Below are positions 53,744-62,146 of a stretch of 64,000 nt of DNA, piece by piece. Under the pieces are notes generated by a model that saw nothing but the letters and a program-made list of their open reading frames with translations, was not told where the DNA came from and did no database searches. The DNA is from Hymenobacter sp. 5317J-9 (GTDB lineage Bacteria; Bacteroidota; Bacteroidia; Cytophagales; Hymenobacteraceae), in the NCBI RefSeq assembly GCF_022921075.1, contig NZ_CP095050.1:1612001-1676000 (forward strand). The letters run 5' to 3'. The stretch's first letter is position 1. Every line of letters begins with the position of its first letter. The translations under genes and the position numbers were made by a program.

Positions 53744-54421
53744 CTACGCCGCCCGGTAGCCGACGCCGTTCACGGTTTCGAGGAAATCGGCCGGCGCGTA
53801 GGGCGCCAAGGCCCGGCGCACGTTCATGATGTGCACGTCGATGTAGTTGGAGTTCTCCTGGTGGTTGTGCGGATGGCGGCCGATGTGCGCGCCCAACTCC
53901 TGCCGCGTCACGGCCTGCCCGCGCCGCAGCAGCAGCAGGTGCAGCACGTCAAACTGCTTGCGGCTCAGGTGCACCGGCTGCGAGTTGTGGCACAGCCGCC
54001 GGGCTGCCAAATCGAGCACAAAGCCGGACCCGAAGTGGATGGCGGGCCGCTGCAGCCCCACCCGTTGCCGCACGATAACGCGCATGCGCCGCTCCAGCTC
54101 CGCCACCGAAATGGGCTTGGGCAGGCATTCGTCGGCGCCGAGGGCGAAGCCGCGCAGACGTTCCTCCACCGCGTCGGTGGCCGTGAACAGGATGCAGGAA
54201 GTGAAATGGTGTTCGTGGCGCAAGGCCACGGGCAGCAGGTTCAGGCCGTCGCCGTCGGGCAGGGCCTGGGCCAGCAGCACGAAATCGTAGGGCTGGCCGG
54301 CGAGCCGGGCGGCCCCTTCCGCGAAGGTCGTGGCTACGTCGAAGTGGTACTGGGCCTGGTGCAGGAAGGCGCGCAATGCCTGGCGCGGCCCTTCATCGGG
54401 TTCTATCAGGAGGGCGGTCAT
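53744..54421 (-). CDS. OmpR-family response regulator lacking the phospho-acceptor Asp
   Basis: Predicted DNA-binding regulator of 225 residues. The receiver domain keeps its acidic pocket (IEPDEG, residues 6-11) and the Lys in PKPIS, but the position of the phospho-acceptor reads FVLLAQALPDGDG, with Ala51 where the canonical Asp should be (the codon is GCC). The neighbouring regulator at 56919 has Asp51 at the same position. The winged-helix output domain is intact (LSRKQFDVLHLLLLRRGQAV, then NYIDVHIMNVRRALA and TVNGVGYRA). The protein is therefore likely controlled without phosphorylation, or by partner binding. It begins 2 bp after the stop of the adaptor gene, so the two are co-expressed. 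Confidence 0.9.
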   Translation of the reverse strand: MTALLIEPDEGPRQALRAFLHQAQYHFDVATTFAEGAARLAGQPYDFVLLAQALPDGDGLNLLPVALRHEHHFTSCILFTATDAVEERLRGFALGADECLPKPISVAELERRMRVIVRQRVGLQRPAIHFGSGFVLDLAARRLCHNSQPVHLSRKQFDVLHLLLLRRGQAVTRQELGAHIGRHPHNHQENSNYIDVHIMNVRRALAPYAPADFLETVNGVGYRAA

Positions 54422-54423
54422 GG

Positions 54424-55410
54424 CTAGGGCTTGGCGTGGGTAGAAGTGGTGGTTTCGGATTCGGCGGTGGCCAAGCTGGCCGCGGAAGTCGGCGCATCGG
54501 CCAGCACGCGCACCCGGGCGTGCATGCCGGGCTTCAGCCGGTGGCCCGGGTTGGGCAGCACGCAGCGCACCTTCATCACCTTGCTTTCGGGGTCGAGCAG
54601 GGCCGAAACATGGTCGATGCGGCCGCGCAGTGGGGCGTCGGGGTAGCTCAGGGTGGTGATTTCCACCGCCTGGCCCGGGCGCACCCGGCTCAGGTCAGCC
54701 TCGAACACGTTGGCCATCACCCACACCTGGTCGAGGTTGGCCACTACAAATGCCACTTGCAGGTCGGTGGCGTTGAAGCGCATGCCCGGGCTCAGCTTTT
54801 TTTCCAGCACGTAGCCGGCCAGCGGGGCGCGCAGGGTGTAGGTTTCGCCGGGAGCCACGCCGTACACGCCCAGCTGGCGCTGGCTGGTGGCGGCGTGGCC
54901 GGCGGCGCGCCGGGCCTCCTGGCGGGCCGTGTATACCTCGTGCCCGGAAGCCAGGCCGGCTTGTTCTAGATGCTCCAGCTCAGTGGCTTTTTTGGCAGCT
55001 ACCTCATAGTCGGCCGCGGTGGCCTTGCGCTGGTGTTGCAGCGCGGCTATTTCGGGGCTTTTCAGCACGGCCAGCACCTGGCCCTGGCGCACCTCGTCGC
55101 CCAGGTCAGCGCCCACGCGCAGCACTTCGCCGCCCACCCGCGGAAACACGCGGGCCAGGCGGTTGGCATCGGCGGCTATTTCGCCGCTGAGCACCAGCTC
55201 AGAGATGGGCGCAGCCTCGGGGTATGCGGCTGAGGAAGTATTGGATACGAGTTGGCCCGGCGGGGCTGGCTCGGGCGCTTGCACGTCGGCGGAGCAGGCC
55301 CCCAGGGCCAGCGCCAGGGCGCCCAACACGGCCCCGCGCCAAGCGGCTTGCGGGGCAGGGTGCAGCTTGCGCGCCGCAGATTGCGACGGCAGCAGATTGA
55401 GCTTCTCCAT
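54424..55410 (-). CDS. RND-type efflux periplasmic adaptor lipoprotein (CusB/CzcB-like)
   Basis: Predicted 328-residue membrane-fusion adaptor. The N-terminus MEKLNLLPSQ... contains a lipobox (LALGACSADVQ) after a hydrophobic stretch. Lipoyl/barrel-sandwich sequence (FPRVGGEVLRVGADLGDEVR) is followed by a short coiled-coil hairpin (about 105-165) and the beta-barrel domain (APLAGYVLEKKLSPGMRFNA, LDQVWVMANVFEADLSRVRP). The architecture resembles the CusB/CzcB branch of heavy-metal adaptors. No inner-membrane RND pump or outer-membrane factor is adjacent, which is unusual; the partners must be elsewhere or the adaptor is shared. It is probably controlled by the two-component genes upstream on the same strand. 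Confidence 0.88.
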   Translation of the reverse strand: MEKLNLLPSQSAARKLHPAPQAAWRGAVLGALALALGACSADVQAPEPAPPGQLVSNTSSAAYPEAAPISELVLSGEIAADANRLARVFPRVGGEVLRVGADLGDEVRQGQVLAVLKSPEIAALQHQRKATAADYEVAAKKATELEHLEQAGLASGHEVYTARQEARRAAGHAATSQRQLGVYGVAPGETYTLRAPLAGYVLEKKLSPGMRFNATDLQVAFVVANLDQVWVMANVFEADLSRVRPGQAVEITTLSYPDAPLRGRIDHVSALLDPESKVMKVRCVLPNPGHRLKPGMHARVRVLADAPTSAASLATAESETTTSTHAKP

Positions 55411-55504
55411 AGAATTACAGCGTTGATGACAGCCGCAAGACTACAGGGAGGTTATTAAAACGGGATTAGAAAGCGAAAGAAAGCCCTTGGGAGCCGAAAC
55501 GGGG

Positions 55505-56872
55505 CTAGGCGGTGGGCAGCCGCACCAGCACGGTGGTGCCCTGTCCCAGGCGTGAGCTCAGGTCGAGCCGGCCGCCGTGCCGCTCAATGATGCGGCGCGC
55601 CAGGGCCAGGCCCACGCCGTGCCCCGCCACCAGCCGCGCATTAGCCGCCCGGAAAAAGGGCTGGAACACCTGCGGCAAATCGGTCTCGGCAATGCCAATG
55701 CCGTGGTCCTGGATGCGCAGCAGTACCTGGCCGGGCTCGTATTCGAGCGAGACCAGCACGGGCTGCGGGTCCGAATACTTGAGGGCGTTTTCGAGCAGGT
55801 TGCTGAGGGCGCGGCCGAGCAGGGCCCGGTTGCCGGTGAGCTCCAGCTGTTCGGGCTCGGTGGGCAGGTGGCCGGTGTGCACCTGCAGGCGCGGGCGCTG
55901 GGCCGGCTCCACGGCCGCGCAGGCCTCGGCCAGCAGTTCATCTACCCGAATGCAGGCGTCTTGCTCGGGCAGGGAGGCGTCGGCCTGGGCCAGCTCCAGC
56001 AAGTGGTTGAGCAGAGCGTTGAGCTGGGTGAGGTCGGCCAGCAGGTCACGCAGGGCGGCGCGGTAGGCGGCGGGCTCCCGGTCGCGCGTCAGGGCCAATT
56101 GCGCTTCGCCAATGCTGGCGGCCAGCGGCGTGCGCAGCTCGTGCGAGGCGTAGCGCACAAACGCCCGCTGCGACTCAAAACCAGCTTCCAGACGGTCGAG
56201 CAGGCGGTTGAAGGTGTGGGCCAGGCGCGACAGCTCGTCTTTCTTGTGGCCGGAAAGGCCCTCGGCCACCCGCAGGTGCAGGTCGTGGGCGCTGATGCGG
56301 TCCATCTGGTCGTTAATGGCCGCAATCGGGGCTAGGGCGCGGTCGGCGAACACGCGCCCGGCCCCGTAAATCAGCAACAAGCTCAGCACAAACACCGACG
56401 CCATGATGGTGGCCAGCGACTGCAGCCGGGCGTGGCCATACACGTTTTCGGCCCCGGCCACCACCACGAAGGAGCCCTGGTTGTCGTGGTAAAAGAAGCC
56501 CACCGCCTCGCGTGGGCCGTCGGTAAAATACTCTTCGCTGCCGGCCACGATGCGGGCCAGCACGTCGGGCGGCACTTCCAGGCGGGCATCTTCGCGCACG
56601 AAACGCACCTCGCCCTGCGCATCGTAAATCTGGATGATTTCTTCGGTCAGCGTTTGCTGGAAGCGCTTTTGGAACACCTGAAAGGCGGCGCTGCGCAACT
56701 CGTCTTTTTCCAGAAAAATGTACGCCGCCACCTCGGCCCGGTCGCGGAGGCGCTGCCGAAACTCGCGCTGGCCGTAGTCGCGCTGCAGCAGGAAGGCCGA
56801 GCCAAGCACCGCCAGCAGAATGAACGCCACCAGCCCCACAAACAGCCAGATGAGGCGATTGCGAATAGTCAT
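55505..56872 (-). CDS. Sensor histidine kinase (CusS/QseC-like, HAMP)
   Basis: Inner-membrane sensor of 455 residues. Helix 1 at about 8-29 (WLFVGLVAFILLAVLGSAFL), a periplasmic sensor region of about 120 residues, then helix 2 at about 152-172 (LATIMASVFVLSLLLIYGAG). HAMP (about 175-230) leads to HisKA with His244 in YASHELRTPLAAS. The ATPase domain has NLLENALKYSD, DHGIGIAETDLPQVFQPFF and HGVGLALARRI. The HELRTPL H-box and the pairing with an OmpR-type regulator 46 bp upstream fit a metal/envelope-stress kinase. The adaptor gene follows 94 bp downstream on the same strand. Confidence 0.93.
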   Translation of the reverse strand: MTIRNRLIWLFVGLVAFILLAVLGSAFLLQRDYGQREFRQRLRDRAEVAAYIFLEKDELRSAAFQVFQKRFQQTLTEEIIQIYDAQGEVRFVREDARLEVPPDVLARIVAGSEEYFTDGPREAVGFFYHDNQGSFVVVAGAENVYGHARLQSLATIMASVFVLSLLLIYGAGRVFADRALAPIAAINDQMDRISAHDLHLRVAEGLSGHKKDELSRLAHTFNRLLDRLEAGFESQRAFVRYASHELRTPLAASIGEAQLALTRDREPAAYRAALRDLLADLTQLNALLNHLLELAQADASLPEQDACIRVDELLAEACAAVEPAQRPRLQVHTGHLPTEPEQLELTGNRALLGRALSNLLENALKYSDPQPVLVSLEYEPGQVLLRIQDHGIGIAETDLPQVFQPFFRAANARLVAGHGVGLALARRIIERHGGRLDLSSRLGQGTTVLVRLPTA

Positions 56873-56918
56873 GCGAAAAGAACGGGAATAGTAGCGGGAG
56901 TCATGTATCGGGCAAAAA

Positions 56919-57593
56919 TTATTCCTGTCGCAGCACGTACCCGGCGCCCGTCACGGTGTGAATGAGCTTCTGGTCGAAGCCGTGGTCTACCTTTTTGCGC
57001 AGGTAGCTCACGTACACGTCGATGACGTTGCTGCCCGCGTCGAAGGCTTCGTCCCAGCCGTGCTCGGCTATCTCGCTGCGGCTGAGCACGCGCCCGGGGT
57101 GGCGCAGCAGCAGCTCCAGCAGGTTGAACTCGCGGGCCGTGAGGCGTAGCGCCTGGCCCGCCCGGGTCACGGTGCGGCTGGGCACGTCGAGCACGAGGTC
57201 GGCAAAGGTGAGGCGCGAGCCTTTGGGCGTGGGGCTGGCTCGGCGCGTGAGGGCGCGCACGCGGGCCACCAGCTCGGCAAAGTCGAAGGGCTTGACGAGG
57301 TAGTCGTCGGCCCCACCGCCGAAGCCCTGCAGCTTGTCGGTGGTGGTGCCCAAGGCTGTGAGCATGAGCACGGGCACGTCGGGGTCGTGGTGGCGAATGG
57401 CGGCCAGCACCTCCAGGCCGCTGCGCTCGGGCAGCAGCACGTCCAGAATTATCAGGTCGAAGGGCTGGGACAGGGCCAGCTGCTCGCCTTCGCGGCCGTC
57501 GGGGGCCACGCGCACGGTCAGCTGTTCTTCCTCCAGCCCTCGCCGGATGAGGACCGAAAGGCGCGGGTCGTCTTCCACCAGTAGAATGTTCAT
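56919..57593 (-). CDS. OmpR/CusR-family response regulator
   Basis: Predicted 224-residue regulator with canonical receiver (LLVEDDPRLS acidic pocket, Asp51 in IILDVLLPERSGL, Lys in LVKPFDF) and winged-helix DNA-binding domain (LTAREFNLLELLLRHPGRVL, then NVIDVYVSYLRKKVD and IHTVTGAGYVLRQE). The gene begins with MNILLVEDD at the ATG at 57593. It precedes the kinase gene on the same strand, giving the order regulator-kinase-adaptor-regulator. The target operon is not shown by the sequence but is probably the downstream adaptor. Confidence 0.94.
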   Translation of the reverse strand: MNILLVEDDPRLSVLIRRGLEEEQLTVRVAPDGREGEQLALSQPFDLIILDVLLPERSGLEVLAAIRHHDPDVPVLMLTALGTTTDKLQGFGGGADDYLVKPFDFAELVARVRALTRRASPTPKGSRLTFADLVLDVPSRTVTRAGQALRLTAREFNLLELLLRHPGRVLSRSEIAEHGWDEAFDAGSNVIDVYVSYLRKKVDHGFDQKLIHTVTGAGYVLRQE

Positions 57594-57667
57594 GGGCGAA
57601 TCAGGGTGTGGTAATGATGTTCGGGCGGCGCTGCCGACCTTCGCGCCGGCCCGTGCCCCTTCTGTTT

Positions 57668-59188
57668 ATGCCCCCAACATCCGGTACAAATAACGAACAT
57701 CCGGCCTCCGCCCGCCATTGGTGGCTGCTAGGGGCAGTGCTGCTGGTGGCGCTGGTGCGCCTGTGGCGCCTACCCGAAGCCGGCCCGTCCGATTACGACT
57801 CGGTGCGCAACTGGCAGGTGGTGCAGGACATGGCGCACGGTAATTTTGCACGCCTGTTTATCCCCGGCAGCCCGGCCTTCCTGGTGTCCTACATCCCGGT
57901 TGCCCTCTTGACGCGCAGCTACCTGGTGTTCCAAACCATCAATGCGCTGCTGGGTGTGGCGGGAGTGGGCTTTTTTTCGGCCTGGGTGGCCCGGCAGGCC
58001 CGCCTCAACGGCTCCGAAACAGCAGCCCTTACGCTGCTGGGCGGCACCTCGCTGCTGCTCACCTTCTCGGGGCGCGACTTCACGCCCATTTCCATCAGCA
58101 TGGTTTTGTACGCGGGCCTGCTGCAAAGCCATTTTGCCCGGCTGCAGCAGCCCGGGCCGGATGCGGCCCTGCGAGTGGCCGCGTGGCTGGCGCTGGGGCT
58201 GAGCTTCAACTACAAGTTCCTGTTTGCGGTGCCCGTGCTGTTGGTGCTGGAGGCTTTGCGGGCCGATGGCCTGTGGCGGCAACGGTTCACCTGGCTACGC
58301 GTGCTGCTGGTACTGGCGGCGCCCTACGTGTTGTTTGGCGCGCTGGGGGTGGCCCACGGGCTGCCGTGGTACCGCTGGTTTGGTTTTTATGCCCGCACGG
58401 CCGTGCCGGTGGCGGCCAACCCCGCCGGGCGGCAGGCCGGCGTGCAGCCCGATTTTCTTTACTATCTGCGCTACCTGGCCGAGTATGAGTCGCCGCTACT
58501 GCTGGCGGGGCTGGTGCTGGCCGGCTGGCTGGCCTGGCGCGCGTGGCGCGGCGGCTGGCGCCCCTGGGGCCGGCCGTGGCCGCTGGTGCCCTACCTGCTG
58601 TTTTGGGCCGGATGCATGCTGGCTGGTATGTCGGTGCTGGTGAAGGCGCCGCGCGGGCTGCTGTTTGTTTACCTCCCCTTGGCGGCGCTTGCTGTGCTGG
58701 CCGGGCGTCGGGTGCTGCCGCAGTGGGCGCTGCTGGGAGTGGTGCTGGCTGCCGTGGGACTCAATCTGACGCGCATTCACCGCGAGCTGTATGCGCCGTT
58801 GCCCACCACCTACCCGCAGGTGGCGGCCTGGCTGCGGCAGCACGGCGCTACCAAAGTGGCCAGCACGGTAGGCCTGAATCTGGCGCCTTACCTGAGCGAG
58901 AATCAGCAGCTGCAAACCATCACCGATGAGCGGCAGTTGGCCGCCCTGCGCCGTCAAGGCTACCAGTACGTGCTGCTCGACGGCTACTGGCGCGTGACCG
59001 GCGTGGCGCATTTCGATTCCCTGCGCCGGCAGCGGCCGGTGGCGGCCTGGCCCGCGCCCCAACTGCAAACGTCGTTGCTGTTTCTGGAGCATTCCGAATT
59101 CACGGGCCAACACTACGCCGAAACCCTGGCTTCGTGGCGCGCGGCCCGGGCCGACTCGCTGCCGCTGCGCCTGTACCGGCTGCGCTAA
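57668..59188 (+). CDS. Polytopic membrane protein, GT39/ArnT-like glycosyltransferase candidate
   Basis: Predicted 506-residue inner-membrane protein, start MPPTSGTNNEHPASARHWWL at 57668. About ten or eleven hydrophobic helices cover residues 20-380 (WWLLGAVLLVALVRLWRL; VFQTINALLGVAGVGFFSAW; YLAEYESPLLLAGLVLAGWL), followed by a soluble C-terminal domain of about 120 residues (AAWLRQHGATKVASTVGLNL). The segment PSDYDSVRNWQVVQDMAHGN near the first loop and the topology resemble GT-C transferases of the PMT/ArnT group, which use a lipid-linked sugar donor, but no diagnostic D-E motif is unambiguous. The stop codon lies inside a 19-bp hairpin. Confidence in the glycosyltransferase label is moderate. 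Confidence 0.7.
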   Translation: MPPTSGTNNEHPASARHWWLLGAVLLVALVRLWRLPEAGPSDYDSVRNWQVVQDMAHGNFARLFIPGSPAFLVSYIPVALLTRSYLVFQTINALLGVAGVGFFSAWVARQARLNGSETAALTLLGGTSLLLTFSGRDFTPISISMVLYAGLLQSHFARLQQPGPDAALRVAAWLALGLSFNYKFLFAVPVLLVLEALRADGLWRQRFTWLRVLLVLAAPYVLFGALGVAHGLPWYRWFGFYARTAVPVAANPAGRQAGVQPDFLYYLRYLAEYESPLLLAGLVLAGWLAWRAWRGGWRPWGRPWPLVPYLLFWAGCMLAGMSVLVKAPRGLLFVYLPLAALAVLAGRRVLPQWALLGVVLAAVGLNLTRIHRELYAPLPTTYPQVAAWLRQHGATKVASTVGLNLAPYLSENQQLQTITDERQLAALRRQGYQYVLLDGYWRVTGVAHFDSLRRQRPVAAWPAPQLQTSLLFLEHSEFTGQHYAETLASWRAARADSLPLRLYRLR

Positions 59189-59248
59189 AAAGCACTGGCC
59201 CCGACCAAAGCACCTTGGGGAGCTTCGGCGGGGCCAGTGCTTTTTAGC
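59184..59248 (+). terminator. Intrinsic-type terminator overlapping the stop codon of the GT-like gene
   Basis: A 19-bp perfect stem (GCTAAAAAGCACTGGCCCC at 59184-59202 with 59230-59248) contains the TAA stop at 59186-59188. The right arm ends in GTGCTTTTTAGC, so the T run is part of the stem. It lies between convergent genes. Confidence 0.8.
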
Positions 59249-59275
59249 GCCGGCGCAGCGTAAAATCGATTCGCT

Positions 59276-60709
59276 TTATTCAGCTGAGCTGGGCAGGTTG
59301 TTTACGTCGAGGGCCGGGATGTTGGAACGGTAGGCCCGGTTGATGGCGGCAATGAAGGAATTGGCCAACAGGCCGTTGCCCCGCGGCGTGAGCGAGTAAT
59401 AATCGAGCGAAAAGAAATTGCCTCGCACCGGCTCGGCCGAATACACCACGCCGTTGACGGAAATGGAGTTGGCCACGTTGTTGAAGAGGAAGCCGGCATC
59501 GAAGAGGCGCGAATTCTGCGTGGGGTCGATGAGGGGCAGCCCGTAAACACGAGCCAGGCCCGCCAAACCAAACACCGTGGAGGCATTGGACGGCACCGGG
59601 TCGAAGTTGTTGTAGTCGTTGATGGCAGCCGTGATGTACACCATTTCCGTAGTGTTTTCCAGCACATCGGCATCGCGCACGGGGTTGCGGCTGTCGCGGC
59701 CGTAAGGCAGCATCAGCGTCGTGCTGCCCACTTGCACCGGCGTGGGTTGCCCCAGGCGCGGCAGGGCCGTGGCCAGAATATAGTCGCGGTCGGTGATGCG
59801 CTGCGAAACGCCGGGCACGAAAGGCGTTTCGATGTACAGCGGCAAATTGTCTTTGTAGTAAGCCTGCAGACGGGCTTCCACATCGGTGCCGCGGCCTTGG
59901 CTCAGCAGCGGGATGGAGGTGATGGCCGGCAGCTTCACGATGACGCCGGGCCGCTTGTTGGCGGTCAGCACGTCGAGGATGCGCTTGGCGGCCCGCTTCA
60001 TGGGAAGGCTGGAGGGGATAGCGCCGCAGGTGCCGCCGCTGCGCACGAAAGGCATGATTTCATCCATGCCCATGAAATAGCTGAAGAACGTGGCCGACGA
60101 GGCCGCCGTGCTCAGCACCTGGAAATACGTCCGGTTGTCGCCGGCCGGCAGCAGGCGCTCGAAGTAAGGGTTCACCGGCGTGCTGCCAGCCGAGGCCTCG
60201 TTGCCCAGCCCAATTACGTCAATCTGGCTCAGCATCAGGCCCGGTACACCCAGGTTCTGGGGCAGCGTGCCAGCCGTGCTGCTGCGCTTGAGCAGGCGCA
60301 GGGTATCCGGGGTGGGGCCGCAGGGGCTGGTCAGGAGCACGGTGCGGCGCACGGCCGTGCCGGGCACGCGCTTGGCTTGCAAAAAGCCCGTGGGCGAGTA
60401 GCCGTTGAAAGCCAGCCGGAACGAGCCTTCGTTGCCATCGAACAGAGGCTGCACAAAGCTGGCGTTCGGGGCCGCGTTTCTAAACTGCCGGGCCAGCAAA
60501 TTCACAAAGGAATACTCCTGGCCGGTGCGCGTGAGGCCGCCGTTGCTGATGCCGGCCGTGTAGCTGTCGCCCACGGCGAGGTAGCGGCTCACATCGAGGG
60601 CCACCACGGGCGCGGGGGTGTCTTGGTTGGGGGCGCAGGCGTGGAGGAAAAGGGCCGCGCTGGCGGCGAGGCCGGCCCGGCGCAGGCCATGGGGTACAAA
60701 GAGTTTCAT
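59276..60709 (-). CDS. SGNH/GDSL-hydrolase-family lipoprotein
   Basis: Predicted 477-residue secreted lipoprotein starting MKLFVPHGLRRAGLAASAAL at 60709, with lipobox cysteine (LHACAPNQDTP). The catalytic-serine block of SGNH hydrolases is present as YLAVGDSYTAGISNGG near residue 45, with conserved Gly/Asn regions later and a large C-terminal part (IIDxxH-type His not clearly identifiable by eye). The full length is longer than small GDSL esterases. It lies 36 bp downstream of a FadL-type barrel gene on the same strand; such SGNH-lipoprotein/FadL pairs recur in Bacteroidota and suggest handling of lipophilic esters (inference). The start was moved from the in-frame TTG at 60715. Confidence 0.82.
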   Translation of the reverse strand: MKLFVPHGLRRAGLAASAALFLHACAPNQDTPAPVVALDVSRYLAVGDSYTAGISNGGLTRTGQEYSFVNLLARQFRNAAPNASFVQPLFDGNEGSFRLAFNGYSPTGFLQAKRVPGTAVRRTVLLTSPCGPTPDTLRLLKRSSTAGTLPQNLGVPGLMLSQIDVIGLGNEASAGSTPVNPYFERLLPAGDNRTYFQVLSTAASSATFFSYFMGMDEIMPFVRSGGTCGAIPSSLPMKRAAKRILDVLTANKRPGVIVKLPAITSIPLLSQGRGTDVEARLQAYYKDNLPLYIETPFVPGVSQRITDRDYILATALPRLGQPTPVQVGSTTLMLPYGRDSRNPVRDADVLENTTEMVYITAAINDYNNFDPVPSNASTVFGLAGLARVYGLPLIDPTQNSRLFDAGFLFNNVANSISVNGVVYSAEPVRGNFFSLDYYSLTPRGNGLLANSFIAAINRAYRSNIPALDVNNLPSSAE

Positions 60710-60745
60710 CGACAAGATGGAATCAGAAACAGCAGGGAGGGAAGA

Positions 60746-61990
60746 TTAGAACGCCGCCGCCACGCCCAGCGACGCCGTGTGGGTGAGCGTGCGGTAGGTA
60801 CCGCTCACGTTGCTCACCAGGAACTTGGTCTGGTCGGCGCGGGCGGTGCGGAGCTGGCCGTAGTCGAAGGCATAGGCGGCTTCCACGGCAAAGCGGCTGG
60901 TGAGCTGGTAGCTCAGGCCAGCCGAGACGCCCAGGCGGTTGGCGTCGATGAACTCGGGGTTGATGTATTCGTCGCGGATGGGCGTCTCGTCGTAGCGGAA
61001 GCCGCCCAGCACCAGCAGCTTGGGCGTCACCTGGTACTCGGCGCCCACCCGGAAGGCCAGGGCGTCTTCGTAGCGGCGGGCCGTGCGCTGCACGCGGGCC
61101 GGCACCGGGCCGCTGGCCGCCACGTTGAGCTTGAGCGAGTCGAGCGTGCTCCAGCCGGTGAGGGCGAAATCGAACGTGAGCAACAGCTTCTTGGTGATGC
61201 GGTCGGCCACACCCACCGACAGCGTGCTGGGCAGGTTGATTTGGGTGGTGAAATCGGCCGCGCCGGGCAGAATGTTGGCGTCGCGGCCCGGAATGCCGGT
61301 GGCGTGGAAGGCGCCATTATCCATTTTCAATTTCACCCCGGTGCGGTAGCTGATGCCAAAGGCCAGGTTGTCGCCGGTCCGGCCGTACAGGCCCACGTTC
61401 ACGCCGTAGCCCGAGCCGCTGCTCGTGAGCGTGGCCTGGGCCGTGGGGTCGTCGTACTGGCCCAAAGCGCGGCGCTGGGTGTATTTGCCAAAAGCATATA
61501 CCAGGCCCACGCCGGCGCTGAAGTTGTCGTTCAGCTTAAAGCCCACCGTGGGCTGCGCGAAGAAGGTATTGAGCTTGCTTTCCTGAATCACGGAGCGGCC
61601 CTCCCAGGTGTCGGGCCATTTGGTGTGGTAGCCGTAGGGCGTGTTGAGGGCCAGGCCCACGCTCACGCGCTTGCTCACGGCGCGGGTGGCGTAGAAATAG
61701 CCACCGGGCAGCACGGTCAGGTCTTGGTCGGTGCGCTGGTAAGTGTCCTGGCCCACGAACGACGAACGCCGAATCTGGCCGAAGCCGCCGAAGCTGATGC
61801 GCGTGAGCGAGTCGCCCCACTGCCCCAGCAGGCCGGGATTGGTGCTGAGGCCGGCAATGCTGCCAATATAGGCCGTGCTGGCGCCGCCCAGGCCCAGCAC
61901 CCGCGCGCCCTGCGGGCCGGTGTCGAAGCCGCTGGCGGCGGCCGTCAATCCAGAGAAGAGAGGAAGCAAAAAAAGAAGACGTGCACGCAT
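60746..61990 (-). CDS. OmpP1/FadL/TodX-family outer-membrane transporter
   Basis: Predicted 414-residue barrel for uptake of long-chain fatty acids or other hydrophobic compounds. The signal peptide starts MRARLLFLLPLFSGLTAAAS. The N-terminal FadL signature is GFDTGPQGARVLGLGGASTA, followed by LSTNPGLLGQWGD. Other blocks are GLALNTPYGYHTKWPDTWEG (NPYG-type motif), GISYRTGVKLKMDNG and ALAFRVGAEYQVTPKLLVLG. The C-terminus is aromatic (SLGVAAAF). An exact TAnnTTTG box lies 29 nt upstream. The SGNH lipoprotein gene follows, forming a two-gene unit. Confidence 0.93.
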   Translation of the reverse strand: MRARLLFLLPLFSGLTAAASGFDTGPQGARVLGLGGASTAYIGSIAGLSTNPGLLGQWGDSLTRISFGGFGQIRRSSFVGQDTYQRTDQDLTVLPGGYFYATRAVSKRVSVGLALNTPYGYHTKWPDTWEGRSVIQESKLNTFFAQPTVGFKLNDNFSAGVGLVYAFGKYTQRRALGQYDDPTAQATLTSSGSGYGVNVGLYGRTGDNLAFGISYRTGVKLKMDNGAFHATGIPGRDANILPGAADFTTQINLPSTLSVGVADRITKKLLLTFDFALTGWSTLDSLKLNVAASGPVPARVQRTARRYEDALAFRVGAEYQVTPKLLVLGGFRYDETPIRDEYINPEFIDANRLGVSAGLSYQLTSRFAVEAAYAFDYGQLRTARADQTKFLVSNVSGTYRTLTHTASLGVAAAF

Positions 61991-62018
61991 ACGGACGGTT
62001 TTGCGGAAAATTGGGAAA

Positions 62019-62026
62019 CAAAAGTA
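62019..62026 (-). promoter_or_regulatory. -7 promoter element (TACTTTTG) for the FadL-SGNH pair
   Basis: Exact TAnnTTTG on the minus strand, 28 nt upstream of the FadL-type ATG at 61990. The same octamer is found before prfB. Confidence 0.5.
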
Positions 62027-62146
62027 CGCAGCCCAACGCTAGCGGCCCATTGTCTGGCCTCACAGAAAAAGGCGAGGGCGCATGGCGCCCCCGCCCGGGC
62101 GCTTATGGGCCGGTTATGAAATGATTACGACCCCATCGGGCGCGGC

